Source: Hetaerina americana (taxonomy: Eukaryota > Arthropoda > Insecta > Odonata > Calopterygidae). Taken from it: 64,000 bases of DNA. Every line of letters starts with the position of its first letter. Position 1 is the first letter of the stretch. The stretch is taken from contig JAKTNV010000011.1 of the NCBI GenBank assembly GCA_022747635.1, positions 14,194,975-14,258,974 of the forward strand, written 5' to 3'. This document shows positions 12,301 to 23,454 of the stretch, piece after piece. A program made the position numbers and the translations under genes. The notes beneath the pieces are model-generated. The model was not told the origin of the DNA, did not search any database, and worked only from the letters and a program-made list of their open reading frames with translations.

Positions 12301-15300
12301 TTACTTACATCCTCACTCAACGTCCCTTTCATCAACTCCCTCCTCCTTGTGAAAGCCTCTTTCGCTAGCGCAATTCTTCTCCTCACGTCCCTAGGTACTA
12401 CTTTGACCATGTTAATCCAAAACACACTCGAGATAGGTAAACTGTTCTACCTGCTCTGGTTTTTGACCTCCTATTTTAATGTTTAGCTTATCTTTCGTCT
12501 TTATGGAAAATCTCAAAACATTTTTTCAATTTATATTGATTCTCATCCTGTATCTATCGCACTGAATTTCCAATTAACTCAGCAATGCTTGCAACCCCTT
12601 GGCTGACCGACAAACTAGAGCTTGGTCTCCAGCAAACCTAACTGATTTTACGAATTCCCCGCGACGACCGCGGAAACTTTGCCTCTTCCGCTGCCGGGCA
12701 CGACGCACGGCCGATTGGACCGAGTCCCGTAGTTGCCAGGAATCATTCTCTATGCTGTCCATCATTATATTCTTGGGAATGATAACTGAGGTTGTTTCCC
12801 GTTACCTTCCTCAATAGTGTTTTTAACGTGACACCATCACTCACTGGCCGCCCCACGGGAGTCAGATGCCTTTCCAGCCACCTCACCGAGGAACAGACTT
12901 AAAAAATTATAAAAATATATAAATAAAACTTATAAAAAGGCTAATAACGGCTATGACGGACTAGACCATGCCGGATATGACGGTAAAACCCACAATAACG
13001 TTCATATGGTCAAATCAACAATGTTTCCTCATAATGCTATGTCGTCCGTAACGTCATACCGCCTATATCGTCCATATCGCTATACGATTCATATCGACGA
13101 TAACCATTAATCCTTCGGCATATGTCACCCATAAAATTACACATCTCGACGCGATCAATATGAAAATAAATATCGAAATGTAATCTCATTGTATGGCGTG
13201 GTCCTGGAACAGCCAAAAAAGGACTCACAGAGCGATGGATAGTAGAAGGGGAGGCAGTGGCATAGCTTGGCCAAGTGCCTGGCCCTGCACTCCGTGATGC
13301 ATGTCTGGTAGCTGTAGGTCTCGGCGGAGGAGAGCTGGAGTTCTTCCTCGAAGAGACACTGTCGCCTGGAGACTTCAATGCCCCGCACGGCGTCAGTGCT
13401 TTCGACCACCGAAGGCGCGACGCTGATCCAAGACTCCTGCCTCGTGAACACGAGGGCGGCCGTCGACGTGGACTCCGGGAAATCCATCGGGTCATGAACG
13501 AGGACCTGTGCGGGGAAGGGGAGGACGATGGACCCACGCTTTATTAGATCTATTGTGCAGGCGGCCAATCATGAGAAACCACACGAAAATAAAGGATACG
13601 AGGCCATAAAATAAAACAGGAAGGTTAATTCAATCATCTAAGTTAGGGGAAGCTCTAGTCTATCAAAGTCGAAGGTCAGCCTATAAACAATTCTGATCTG
13701 CACACTCAAAAAGTCTGATGAGGGTAGTTTAACGATAAAGCACTTTTTACTTAATCTTCCTTACGCAACCTAAGATTTTGAAAGTTTTCCGTTACATTTA
13801 AGACTTTTTACAGACGAATTGTAAAATTTACGAGTACATGAACATCCCGATTTCAGTAACTGAATTAAGCATCCCGTAAAATGGTCATTATTCCCACATC
13901 GTTGAGTTCCGCTGGGATAAATGAAACAAGCTCGTTTGACACTTGACCTTCGTTCCGTAGAATGAATGTGCGGAGGCGAAGTAGTGTTGGGGTTGGCAGT
14001 CCAACATCACAGTGAGGCCCAAATCGATTCCTGACCCGCTGACTCGGCGTATCCCTTGTTCCTTGGTTGGGGGAAGGGTCACCACATCGCTTCCATCGTC
14101 CAGGTCGTCATCACCCATGTCCTCCGCCATTTCTCTATCGAGGTCGGTAACGTCGTCGTGGGGAGACATCATCGAACTGGAGATACATGCATTTTATGTT
14201 AAACATTTTTTAAATAACTTTTTTTATTCATAAATTATAAAATAAATTTATTTTATATTTTTTATAATATAAATTTTACATTAACATTTATATTTAATGA
14301 AATTTTTATTAGTTTGGTCGTCGCAAAATGTATTCTTCGTCGTGATGAATTTTTTTCTTTCGTTGCGGATCTAAAAAAACATACGTGTTATCATATCGGG
14401 ATAACTTTCACAAGGAGGAGAAAATTGATGACAGGGACGTTAGGGTAAGGATGTTAAGAAGAGGTTCGTCAAAACTTATATATGGCTTTGCATAGCTTTT
14501 TACCATGCGGAAATAAAGTTATTAAGGCATGGTGATAGGCACAGATTGGAGGAAGTATTCTGCATTGTCGGGTTTCACCGCGTCGTTGTTTGATTCAGAC
14601 AACAGTTTCGCCGAAGTTGCATTCGGCGTCTTAAGGTCGAAGATGAGGGACTCAGCATACTGGACTGCAAGGCTTTGTGTGGTCCTTGCTCTGCGCCTTT
14701 CCAGCCGTTAAGGCTACTAAGGCGACGGGAAATAAACTGCGTCGTCAGGCGTTTGTTTTTTCCCCTTCCCGCTTAAAGGAGCCTTGGCTTCTTCTTCACA
14801 GGAAGGCTGTCGTCCGTGTTAAGGGAAGCTATTGGGCGCTTAAAGCGGTCCCATGGGCTTACCTTAATTTCACCGACCCTACGAATAAGGTAGAGTCCTA
14901 TTTTATATTTTCCGTCCTTCTGCACACCCACATCTCAAGAGCCTCCAATCTACGCCTATCGTCTCGCTTCAATGACTATGTTTCTGCTCAGTGCAAAAAT
15001 ACGCTTCATATCAAAGTTTTGAAGAACCTTTTCTTGATATTCTTACTCAGGCTCCTTGCCCTCCCTCTGAAATCTTCTTTGCCTAACGTAATTCTTCGTT
15101 TTATATCCCTACTACTTCGGCCATTTTGTTGCAAAACACTTTTGAAACAGGTAAACTGTTCCACCTTGCTCTATTTAATGACTTAAATAAGTATGGTCGC
15201 AAAAAATCTATATTAATTAAGGCAGTCACACTGAAAATCGATTGTCGAAGAGTATGACGAGACCTTATTATCAGGGGTCAGTTGCCAAATCACCTACGCG

Positions 15301-17201
15301 TATATGTAACATAGAATGTTATAATCCATATTTACTGTGAAAAGTAAACATGATAAGTGTGGAAATAATATTCAGTCAGACTAATTTAGTATCCATTTCC
15401 ACGAAAAACGTTATCCCATAACCCGGTTTGAAAATAAAGTCATGTTCAGGCTGTCATATATCAGAACCTGAATTGCAATGCTATTCCGGGTTATGGATTG
15501 AAAAAAAACCAGTGGAAATGGATACAATCAATCAATTTGACTCAATAGCCACGGTTTGTAAAAAAAGATGGCCAAGTCTGTCGAAAATAATGTCATACCA
15601 TCACTTGACACCCAATGAACGAGCTATAGAGACTTGCAGCTTTGAGGAACGGGTTCCTTTTCATGAACAATCTGATATAGCAGCCGCAAATAATCATATC
15701 AGTGATTACAGCGCTATTTTTCCACAATAAAAGAATGGCGGATGTCCTAATAGTGAAAATATAACAATGATATAAATATAATACGACAATAATATAACAA
15801 TTTACTACAAGTTAACAATAAATTAAAACAATATACCGATAAATTACAACATTACAACAATAAATTAGAATAATATAACAATAAATAACGGTGAATACAT
15901 GGTATTTTGATTAGCGATGGAATGTTAAAGACTGTGATGGAGGGGAAAATATTATACAAGCACGGATGGAAGAGGGAAAGAAAAGGCATCTTGAAATAAT
16001 GAAGGGAGGAAGGAAGTATGCAGAATTGAAGAGGGGTTTGTAGTGTCGGATAATTAGTTAGTAATAATTGTGTTTTATAAGGAGAGGCTAAGAAATTTAT
16101 CTTTGTACCATTCTACAGTATGTGTCTATCCAAAGCCTACCTTAAACGTAAGAATACCAGTCATAATACTAATGTTAATTAAGTGAATGAAGAGGATAGA
16201 CTGCTCGACTAACTTCTGGAGGCTTCAAATTGAGGGGAATCCCCTTGGAAGACCCTATCTATAATCTAAGGAGGTTGCGAAATTTTCTGGTATCTTAAAC
16301 TTCATGTAAAATCCTGCTGTTTGTACTGGTACTGGCTCCACCAATCTGAGTGAGTGGATATCAAACACCTTAGGGATTTGTTCGCGGTTAGTTCTATCCC
16401 TCAAACACATCAAAACCAACATTCAGGGTTGATACCCGTGAACTGGAATAGATGGTTGGTGATTTTGTCTTGACTTTTGACCCCAGATATAGAGCTAAAT
16501 ATAAATGAAATAAGAAAACTTTATGATGTTATCTTAGTTTTGAACGTCCCAGATCTCACCTCAGTGAGAGCTTCTCTTTGGCCGCGTGGTAGTTGAAGGA
16601 ACAGCAAAACCCTTCCATCGCTTTGATCGTCTGGAATAACTCCGTACAGTTTCTTTCTTCCCCAAGCCATTTGCACCTAACCAGCAGTCGTTCACATGGC
16701 GGACTCAACTGATTGGCAAAAGAAGAACGTGAAATTAATAATAATACATGATTATATTCATCGTAAAACTTATATTATCCTAGCAAAGTACGCAAAACAT
16801 TCCGCGCACCTCTAAAGTAATGTCTATCACACATTAGAATTGGAATCGGACATTAAACTCGTGACGCATGAATGATTGGTAATATTATAATTTCTTAGGC
16901 ATGAATATAAATCGAGAAACTTTCAAAAGAAAAAGGATATTATGTCCATTTTGATATATATATATATGTGTATATATATATATATATATTTTATAAATAT
17001 GTATATCTTCGAAATGGAACGCTCTTCGGCGACGCACAAATGTATAAAAACACAGATGTAGATTTTTAGAATATAGAGACAGCTCGGCTGTCGTCTTCGA
17101 AGACAGCCGAGCTGTCGAAACGTCAAATAACATATTGTGAGTGTCCTTTCTTTGTATCTCTATATTCTAAAAATCTACATCTGTGCTTATATATATGTGT
17201 A

Positions 17202-17270
<69 letters not shown>

Positions 17271-17311
17271 GTATGTATATATATGTATATATATATATGT
17301 ATATGTGTATG

Positions 17312-17367
<56 letters not shown>

Positions 17368-20300
17368 GTGTCTTGATGAAGACAGTCGTTGAGGGAAGAA
17401 CTGTGAGAAAAGATTGCGAATATGAAAGGATATGTAATGACGCGAATAATAAATCGAAGAAATACGCATATAGTCACAAATAAACCAGCCGATAGGAGAA
17501 GAATTGTATTTAGAGCTGGTCCACTCAATACGAGGATTCAGGACCGTTGACGCTAGAGCGAAATGTCCGCGTATATTTCAACTTTGGACCAAATGAATCG
17601 TGGACTTTTCCCTTATTCAGAAAGGACCAGAAATTGCCTTGCTTTGACAATGACTTTGACACTTTGACGTCAGACGCAAACATATTTGCGTGTAACAATT
17701 AGGGTTTGATAATGGTAAAAACAATTGGGGCCGAGTCTGTGATGTCACAACCGCGTTATTGTCGACAAAATATCGATTCTTTCATTAATAGCCCACATAG
17801 GTCAGCAGGACTTGGTTTAAATCCAGCAGTTGAGTTAATGGGGTCAGTATTTATTTTGATTTTTACATTTTTCATGAGTTATCAGCAGAAAAGGCATATT
17901 TAATCCAATAAATTAGATGATTGACGCCACAAACACAAAGCTTTACAAAAAATGGGAAAGGAGTGCATGAAAAGGCACCAGAATTTCTCACATGACACGT
18001 ACTTTCATCATAAGGGCTTCAGGTCCATATCCCATTTGACGAAGAGCTCTAGCGACATCATGGGCGTAGGTTAAATTAACCTTTTCAGGACGTATGAGCG
18101 TAGGAAGCTGCCTGAGGTACGACAGGGTGTAATTCACGTCCAATCCAAGGTTATCCCTGAAAATAAATAATTTATTAGATTTCATCATGCACACCAATCA
18201 AACTGTGTAGCGACAATAATAGAACGCCATGAAAAATTAAACTCTGATGTCTCTTAAAGGGAATGTTTGCAAAAACGTTTGGTCAGAATAATCGATAAAT
18301 ACCTGCGTATAAGAATTTTAAAGAGGAGAATTGGGTACATTTGGGAGTCATCTTTAAAATGTTTTTTTTGTTTTTCTTCTTTGAAAAAGCTTAAAAATCT
18401 AAAAATCAACTCTCAGCTATTATGATGATCCCACGGCTGAATCACGGCTGAATTGCACAGTAAATTTTACTTTCAGCATTCTTCCATATCACCACGTTTC
18501 CGTCGCCTATAATCATTCCTCCTCTGCTAATCTTATAGTTCATGTCTCAAAGATGTAACATACGTAACCGCATGTCTGTTAACTTTAATTTTTTTTGGTG
18601 GCATGTTATTGATGGAAGAAAAAAAACTAAAGAAATGGGACATGATAGGCATGCATTCATTTCATCTTCGGATAGAGGGAATGATAAATAGTTAACCCGT
18701 TTTAATTATTTTTTTGGTTTAAGATAGATGAAGGAATAAAATATGGTTTTCAGATTGCGGGAAGTCAGGTAGAATCACGAGGAACTGACAAAAATGAATT
18801 ACGTTGTTCAAAAACGGGAAATTATCGTGGATTACGGGGTAATGTCTCGGTAATAACGACACTGTTGGGTGAGCTGGGCGGATGTGGAGGAATGAAAAAG
18901 TAGTGACTTTTCAGGTATCACGAAAGCGGGTAGAAGTTACGGATAAATGGAGAAAGGCACAGGAGAGGGGATCCTGACAATACGTAGAATGTGAACAGAC
19001 TTTTTGGACCATCAAAAACTTCCTTTATAATGTGCAGAATGTCTGTATTGAAGTGAATGAGCGATAATTACCAGACGGATTCGGCAAGTGCGATGGCGGC
19101 TGGCCTGTGGACCTTGTTCGCGTTGCAGAGGGTGACGGCTGGGAAGGGGACGCTCCAAACGGGATGACTGGTGCTCTCCAAGGAGACGAGGGTGGGGCTG
19201 CTGCTATAGCGATCCCAAGATGTAAACGACAGCATCACGGTCCAGGCGACGCAGGCTGAGCACGTCACAGCCCACAGGGTACTTGGTCGTGACCGGTAGG
19301 ACGGGCGAGTAAAAAAAACAGAATAAACGGCGGACATTCCCGGGCATATTCCGAAAACACAGTGAAGATAGCTAAACCACTTCACCTACTCTAGTATTTA
19401 ATACTGTGTTGTAAATACATGGGTCGCGGGAGTCCAAGGGGTAGAGCGTTAGACTACTGACCGGAGGGTCCCGGGTTCGATTCCCGGGTGAAACCTCTCT
19501 AGGCACCTGCAGCTCCACCCAAGTTATGCGATTTTTCGGGTACCAGATCTTCCTGGGAAACCATAACTGGCACAGGGAAATGAACTGACCCCCCCTACCC
19601 TGATGAGTGAATTTCACACGCCGTCGGGCTTAGTACTGGGTGAACTCTGCCATCACCTACCAAACCGACCTTCCGGTTGATTACTGGGTTTATGGTTTTT
19701 TTAATTTTAAATACAATGCCAATGCCATTTTGAATATAGTAGTAGTATTTAGGGGAGGCGACCGACAGCTCGGGTCATTGGTCCCATTATGGATGGACAG
19801 GAAAGGATTAAGAGAAACCCGGCATCGGAATTAGCCCATCCTTTACAAAAAGCGCCAAGGGGTCCGCAGCTTAACGTCCCATCCGACAGATGGCGTACTC
19901 ACTCAAAGTGCTCTCCACAAAGCACCTCAAGTAGGGATCGAGATATCGCGGAAAAATATTCGACGTTGCCGGGATTCGAACCCGGGTTCTCTGGGTGGAA
20001 AGCCATTACGATAGCAACCCGTTTTGAATATCCAACCCATATCGTCACATATTGACTTTCAGAAATATGTTTTAACATTAAGAAGGAATTTAATTTTAGC
20101 CACCACTTTTGAGTAAGCAATGTATTTATTTGGCCCGCGAGCCGTCATAGTAGAGCGCATATCTACGTGTTTACAATCAATTGAACATATTGTTAATTTA
20201 CTTTCCTCGTCATTTTGCAATGCAAAAAAATAATGGTTATGAGGTTTTCAAGGAGGAATGCTAAGTTAAATATTAAAGTAGGAGCTCATAAACTAGAGCA

Positions 20301-21189
20301 GGTGGAACTGTGGAAGTCTTTTCTCGGAAGTGTTCTGGACCAGAATGGTTCAAGTAGTAAGGACATAAGGAGAAGAATTACATTAGGCAAAGAAGCTTTT
20401 GCAAGGAGGAGGGCATTGATGACAGGGACGTTAAGTAAGGATGTTAGGAAAAGACTCGTCAGAACTTTGATATGGAGCGTATCTATGCACGGCGCGGAAA
20501 CGTGGTCACTGAAGCAGGACGATAGACGTACCTTTAAAAAGGAGGCTTTAGAAATGTGGTTGAGGAGAAGGATGGAAGAGATGAAGTGGACAGAAAGGAA
20601 AATAAACGAGGATGGGATGCAAAAGACTGTGATATCTTATAGAGGGTAGAACATTGGATAGGCAAGCAAGGAAGGGATAGGAATTGGAAAGGAATGTTGG
20701 ACGGAATGAAAGGCGGAAGGAAGTAAGCGGTATTGAAGAAAGATTTATGGTAATGTTGGGTTACAGGTTGTCTTGGTAGCGATGTTAATTCTGTGTCCAT
20801 CCAAAACCTGCCTTAAACTGTAGAATATCAATAATTGGGGTGATAATTCTGCAAGTCTTTTAATATGTCCGAAAAGTTTGTATTAGTAAAATCGCCATTC
20901 TTCCTAAAGACCATAAACGGTAGAATCGCAATGTGAATACATATTATTTAAGAAAAAAACCCGCACTTCAAATTTAATTTTGCTCATATTATATATTCTG
21001 AAGATCATTCACAGACCTTTCGGCAAACTTTCTTCTCTTGGCGGCCATTACAATGTATTTCAGCCCATGAACTGACGTCAGCTTACAATAATGAGCTGCC
21101 TGGCGGAGAATCGAACCGGGAATGCCTGGTCTCCTTCCCGATGTGTCCTTAACGGCATGATGGTCTTGGCTTCTCCCTTTACCTTTCAT
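6373..21189 (-). CDS. ppk: Pickpocket-like DEG/ENaC sodium channel subunit, complete
   Basis: Ten coding exons join in phase to 1725 nt, 574 aa: 21017-21189, 19072-19281, 18003-18156, 16560-16708, 13948-14176, 13229-13505, 11138-11191, 9417-9600, 8989-9095, 6373-6560. The N-terminus holds the His-Gly gating motif (SVHGLKYI, residues 41-42). TM1 is about residues 58-78, followed by [10 protein letters not shown] (102-111). The Cys-rich extracellular domain includes [71 protein letters not shown] and [16 protein letters not shown]. The last exon gives [24 protein letters not shown], which is TM2 with the GGS selectivity filter, then a basic tail (QKKKKS) and a stop. These channels form trimeric amiloride-type Na+ channels in the plasma membrane for taste, touch or water sensing. 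Which pickpocket paralogue this is cannot be decided here. The exon 2 acceptor (ACCAAG|T) is the weakest junction; an extra exon there is possible. Confidence 0.93.
7083..7372 (-). mobile_element. tRNA-derived SINE, family A, copy 1
   Basis: On the minus strand it has a B-box-like CCGGGTTCAAATCCCGG, then a body with GTGCTTTGTGGATGGCACTT and CCGTCGGATGGGACGT, and ends with a CTAAATACTACTATTAC trinucleotide tail. Related copies lie at about 19738-20021, 35165-35441 and 50981-51295. It sits between pickpocket exons 9 and 10. Confidence 0.8.
7430..8705 (+). mobile_element. LINE relic, 3' half (RT to 3' end)
   Basis: A degenerate reverse transcriptase runs in order: [11 protein letters not shown] near 7545, [14 protein letters not shown] near 7630, [14 protein letters not shown] (FADD box, D to N) near 7885, then TWSLKQDE and the [21 protein letters not shown] block near 8265-8370. 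It ends near AACCCAACTTCACCGGTAGA. The same 3' end recurs on the copies at 11.5, 16.1, 20.8, 48.5, 50.4 and 62.2 kb. Inactive; lies in pickpocket intron 9. Confidence 0.8.
9601..11137. other. Pickpocket intron 7, no other gene seen
   Basis: AT-rich non-coding DNA. The open frame on the minus strand at 10152-10418 has no recognisable domain and no splice context. Confidence 0.45.
11435..11535. repeat. TA-rich microsatellite
   Basis: Imperfect TATA/ATAT runs including a pure stretch of about 24 nt, abutting the 3' end of the LINE copy that follows. Confidence 0.9.
11536..12835 (-). mobile_element. LINE relic, interrupted by a rearranged tRNA-like unit
   Basis: The 3' terminus (CCTACCTAAACCGGTAGATT on the minus strand) is at 11545-11575. 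The element resumes at about 11905 and reads back through the [11 protein letters not shown]-type domain to [19 protein letters not shown] near 12690, a FADD box mutated to FAGD. Between the two pieces lies DNA related to the 335-bp array unit (about 11625-11895). Lies in pickpocket intron 6. Confidence 0.75.
11625..11895. repeat. Solo, rearranged relative of the 335-bp tRNA-like unit
   Basis: Contains the tRNA-like module in minus orientation (about 11661-11728) bounded by TTTCAGAGTGTAAAAATCAT on the left and its inverse ATGATTTTTACACTCTGAAA on the right. It is followed by the body (GCACATTAGCGGGTGACTCC, GCGGCATCTCCCGCAG) in the opposite orientation to that in the array. It diverges from the array copies by many substitutions, so it is older. 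It is inserted in a LINE. Confidence 0.75.
14405..15190. mobile_element. Composite of LINE pieces in opposite orientations around a GC-richer core
   Basis: 14405-14560 on the plus strand resembles the LINE region GTL-KDV-KR-VKTLI. 14900-15190 on the minus strand resembles the same LINE region. Between them, 14570-14890 is GC-richer and unclassified, with a small palindrome TTCGCCGAAGTTGCATTCGGCG. A similar start (TCACCGCGT-GTTGTTT) occurs near 50258. Lies in pickpocket intron 4. Confidence 0.5.
15385..15526. repeat. Imperfect inverted repeat
   Basis: Left arm 15389-15424 (GTATCCATTTCCAC ... CCCATAACCCGG) is matched by the inverse at 15488-15525 (CCGGGTTATGG ... GTGGAAATGGATAC), with about 60 nt between. 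It may be a small MITE; no target duplication was identified. Confidence 0.6.
15900..16155 (+). mobile_element. LINE 3' end fragment
   Basis: Carries the common terminus of the local LINE family: GGAATGTTAAAGACTGTGAT, GGAAGTATGCAGAATTGAAG, then ATCCAAAGCCTACCTTAAAC. Truncated at its 5' side. Confidence 0.7.
16953..16993. repeat. TA microsatellite (short)
   Basis: ATATAT/TGTATA runs just upstream of the nested palindrome at 17051-17185. Confidence 0.8.
17051..17185. repeat. Nested inverted repeat: 29-bp perfect outer arms and an inner hairpin
   Basis: Outer arms 17051-17079 and 17157-17185 are perfect reverse complements (29 of 29). Inside, 17078-17092 (GACAGCTCGGCTGTC) pairs with 17102-17116 (GACAGCCGAGCTGTC) around GTCTTCGAA. 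A TA microsatellite follows at once. Lies in pickpocket intron 3. No coding sequence, so either a MITE-like insertion or the ends of a deleted element. Confidence 0.85.
17187..17365. repeat. Long (TA/TG)n microsatellite
   Basis: About 180 nt of TA repeats with interspersed TGTATG. Open frames reading Tyr-Ile runs through it are artefacts. Confidence 0.97.
19420..19630 (+). mobile_element. tRNA-derived SINE, family B, copy 1
   Basis: A tRNA-like head has A-box-like GGGTAGAGCGTTAG and a perfect B box GGTTCGATTCC (19474-19484) in a strong T arm (CCCGG/CCGGG). The body has AAGTTATGCGATTTTTCGGG, GGAAACCATAACTGGCACAG and GAGTGAATTTCACACGCCG. The same body follows the tRNA-like head at 33735-33945. 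Lies in pickpocket intron 1. Confidence 0.8.
19738..20021 (-). mobile_element. tRNA-derived SINE, family A, copy 2, with 10-bp target duplication
   Basis: Bounded by TTTTGAATAT at 19728-19737 and at 20022-20031. On the minus strand: B-box-like GGGTTCGAATCCCGG, the GTGCTTTGTGGAGAGCACTT block, the CCATCTGTCGGATGGGACGT block and a trinucleotide tail (ATACTACTACTA). It lies about 110 bp downstream of family B copy 1. Confidence 0.9.
20215..20830 (+). mobile_element. LINE relic, 3' domain, relatively well preserved
   Basis: An open stretch of 144 codons reads [89 protein letters not shown]. This is the post-RT domain of the local LINE family. It ends with the shared 3' terminus near ATCCAAAACCTGCCTTAAAC at 20800. 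Lies in pickpocket intron 1. Confidence 0.85.
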
Positions 21190-21289
21190 CGCAGAGAATT
21201 TAGCTTTCCCTTTTGCGACCGTATCATGGATTCGCCGTTAACCTTCGGGTAAATTCCTCGTAAATCTACAAGGAAACGAAAGAAATGAG

Positions 21290-21560
21290 ATCTAGAGAAG
21301 AGGGAAGGTCGAGCTAAGTTCAATATTTAAGTAGAAGGGGATAAACTGGAGCAAGTTGGTACAGTTTACGCATTTCAGTAATTTTTTTGGGGCAAAACAG
21401 ACGTAGCCGTGGAAAAGGAGAAAGCGTTGGCGAAATAAGATGTTAAAAGAAGAACGAAACTGATTACAAGAACGCTATTCAAAGATGTTACGAAAATATT
21501 GTAAAAGATTTTAATATAATTATATTAAGACGGCGACGGCTATTATAAAGTGGCGATGAA
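21290..21560 (+). mobile_element. Degenerate LINE fragment
   Basis: Shares the order GGATAAACTGGAGCAAGTTG, a KDVRK-like block and TTTTAATATAATTATAT with the copy at 20.2 kb, but with many changes. Lies just upstream of the pickpocket start codon. Confidence 0.55.
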
Positions 21561-23450
21561 TGGACGGGATACATGAAGCAAGAGATTAGGAATTAATTGA
21601 GAGTAATTGGAGAAGTGAATTTGAAGGAGGATTGAGAAATTAAATTAATTCTGGCGAACAATTTAGTATTTAAAAAAGTGGAAGTTTTGAGGAAAAATCC
21701 GAAGAAGGTAAAAAAAGCGAGTGGAGGAAATACAAAAGAGTATTGAGTGTTAAAAGCTTGAAGTTGAAACGATATTACGTTGAAAAAGCGAGGTAGATTT
21801 AAGAGGAGAGGGTAGACTTCGCAAATAGAATGAAAGCAGGTAGAAAAATCGTGAAACTGAAGAAGGAAATAATGTAGGGTTAGCAATAGGAATTTCACGT
21901 TGTAGGTACTGCACAAAATTCGTTAAAGGGAGTCCAAGACTTACGTTAAATGAGTAGATTGTATACCTTTGATGATGCTCATGAAATGGTATTTTCGAGT
22001 CAAGGAGCTGACATGAACATTCGAAGGAATTTTGAAATTATGGCCGTCGTATTATCCATTAAAAAAAACAGGCCACGTCTTCAAGAAGCCCTCGTGACAT
22101 CATGTGCGTGCCGACATGTCACCACTTTTGTCAATTGTGTGCTATCGCAATCTTTTCACTTGAAGGCCAGGTCATCGGATGTAAACGTCTGTTGAGGCCA
22201 AAGAAATATGACCTATTGACACAAAACCCGTGAGTCCCTATCTCTAAGGACAGCCCATCATTCCAAAACGATCCTTGACTTGTTTCTATCATCATTTACG
22301 TGTGATACAATTATAAACCATTAATCGGAAACGCTGGAAGCTTACATTTACAACACATTATATTATTATTTGACTTTCTTGCAACTCCATTGTTACGTCA
22401 AACGTTAACAACGTTTCCAACACATAACTTCCAAAAATATAAATAAAGTCAAAACAAAAATGTTATTTATTGTTTATTATGTACAGGTTAATTTGTTACG
22501 ATGTTTCGTGTTTGTTTAACGATAATTATATTTTAAATTTGTTGATGAGTTGAAGAAAGGATGCCATTTTGTTAGTTCTTATGCTTTTTAATTGATTAAT
22601 ATCCCATTAATCTTCAATATCCGTTTTGATTTCAGATTTAACAATAATATTATTGCTTATTGTTGTAGTATTTTACGGTTGAACTATTCCCGACGTTTGA
22701 GACACGATATGCGTACATTTAAAACGCATTTTTTATTTTAGCTGACAGATAAATATAATCGAAAAAGAATTACACTAATAAATTACCATGCGAATGTATA
22801 GCGAAAGTACTGTTACACGTAAGGCATCTCTCAGGCCTCTCGCATCACAGTCGATATACTATTTAGCAAATTCGTTGTGATTGAGCATCAAAAGTTTCAA
22901 GGTGTGATAATACATTTCAACAAACACATTAGGGTCATAATTAACACAAAAAACTGGCCTCTTACATGGAAAGACCCACCTCCCCAGCGGCCAAAAGACG
23001 AACTAGTTATTTAACTCTGATATAAAATATCGACTTTCAGGTTCGTCCGGAAGGCTACCGAATAATGGTGACCTTTTGTCAGAAGGAAGACATCTGATAT
23101 GAGACCTGATATAGGTTTTCTCCCAGTGGCTACCGTTTGTCATTCATTTTCTCAGAACTAAGGGTCATCGTGCCGGAAGACTTTTTTCCATCTGGAAAAT
23201 ATGAATGACCTTGGCCTTTTCTGCAGAAGATATCGCATCAATTTTGCGGCTTTACTCGAAAATCGATTCTTAGGTCGATTTCCGAAGGAATTATTCCACA
23301 GGAATAGAATATAGCCAGCGTCATTCTAATATTTGGGTGGGGGGAATGAATGATACCTCGTCAATTATCGTGAAATCTCATTGGAATCCCTGTCCTGTGA
23401 AACACCGGAACACAACGGAAATGAATGGATATTTATTAAACTTGTAAATA
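21561..23450. other. Intergenic DNA, nothing recognised
   Basis: AT-rich; open frames are short and without domains. The upstream regulatory region of the pickpocket gene probably lies in the first part, but no core promoter could be chosen. Confidence 0.4.
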
Positions 23451-23454
23451 CCAT

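Noticed and set aside
13037..13537. 166-codon minus-strand open frame
   Set aside because: Shadow of pickpocket exon 6 in another frame.
17100..17125. Hammerhead ribozyme suggested by GTCGAAACGTC
   Set aside because: No CUGAUGA core was found at the required distance on either side.
17137..17528. Open frames of Tyr-Ile runs on both strands
   Set aside because: Pure translation of a TA microsatellite.
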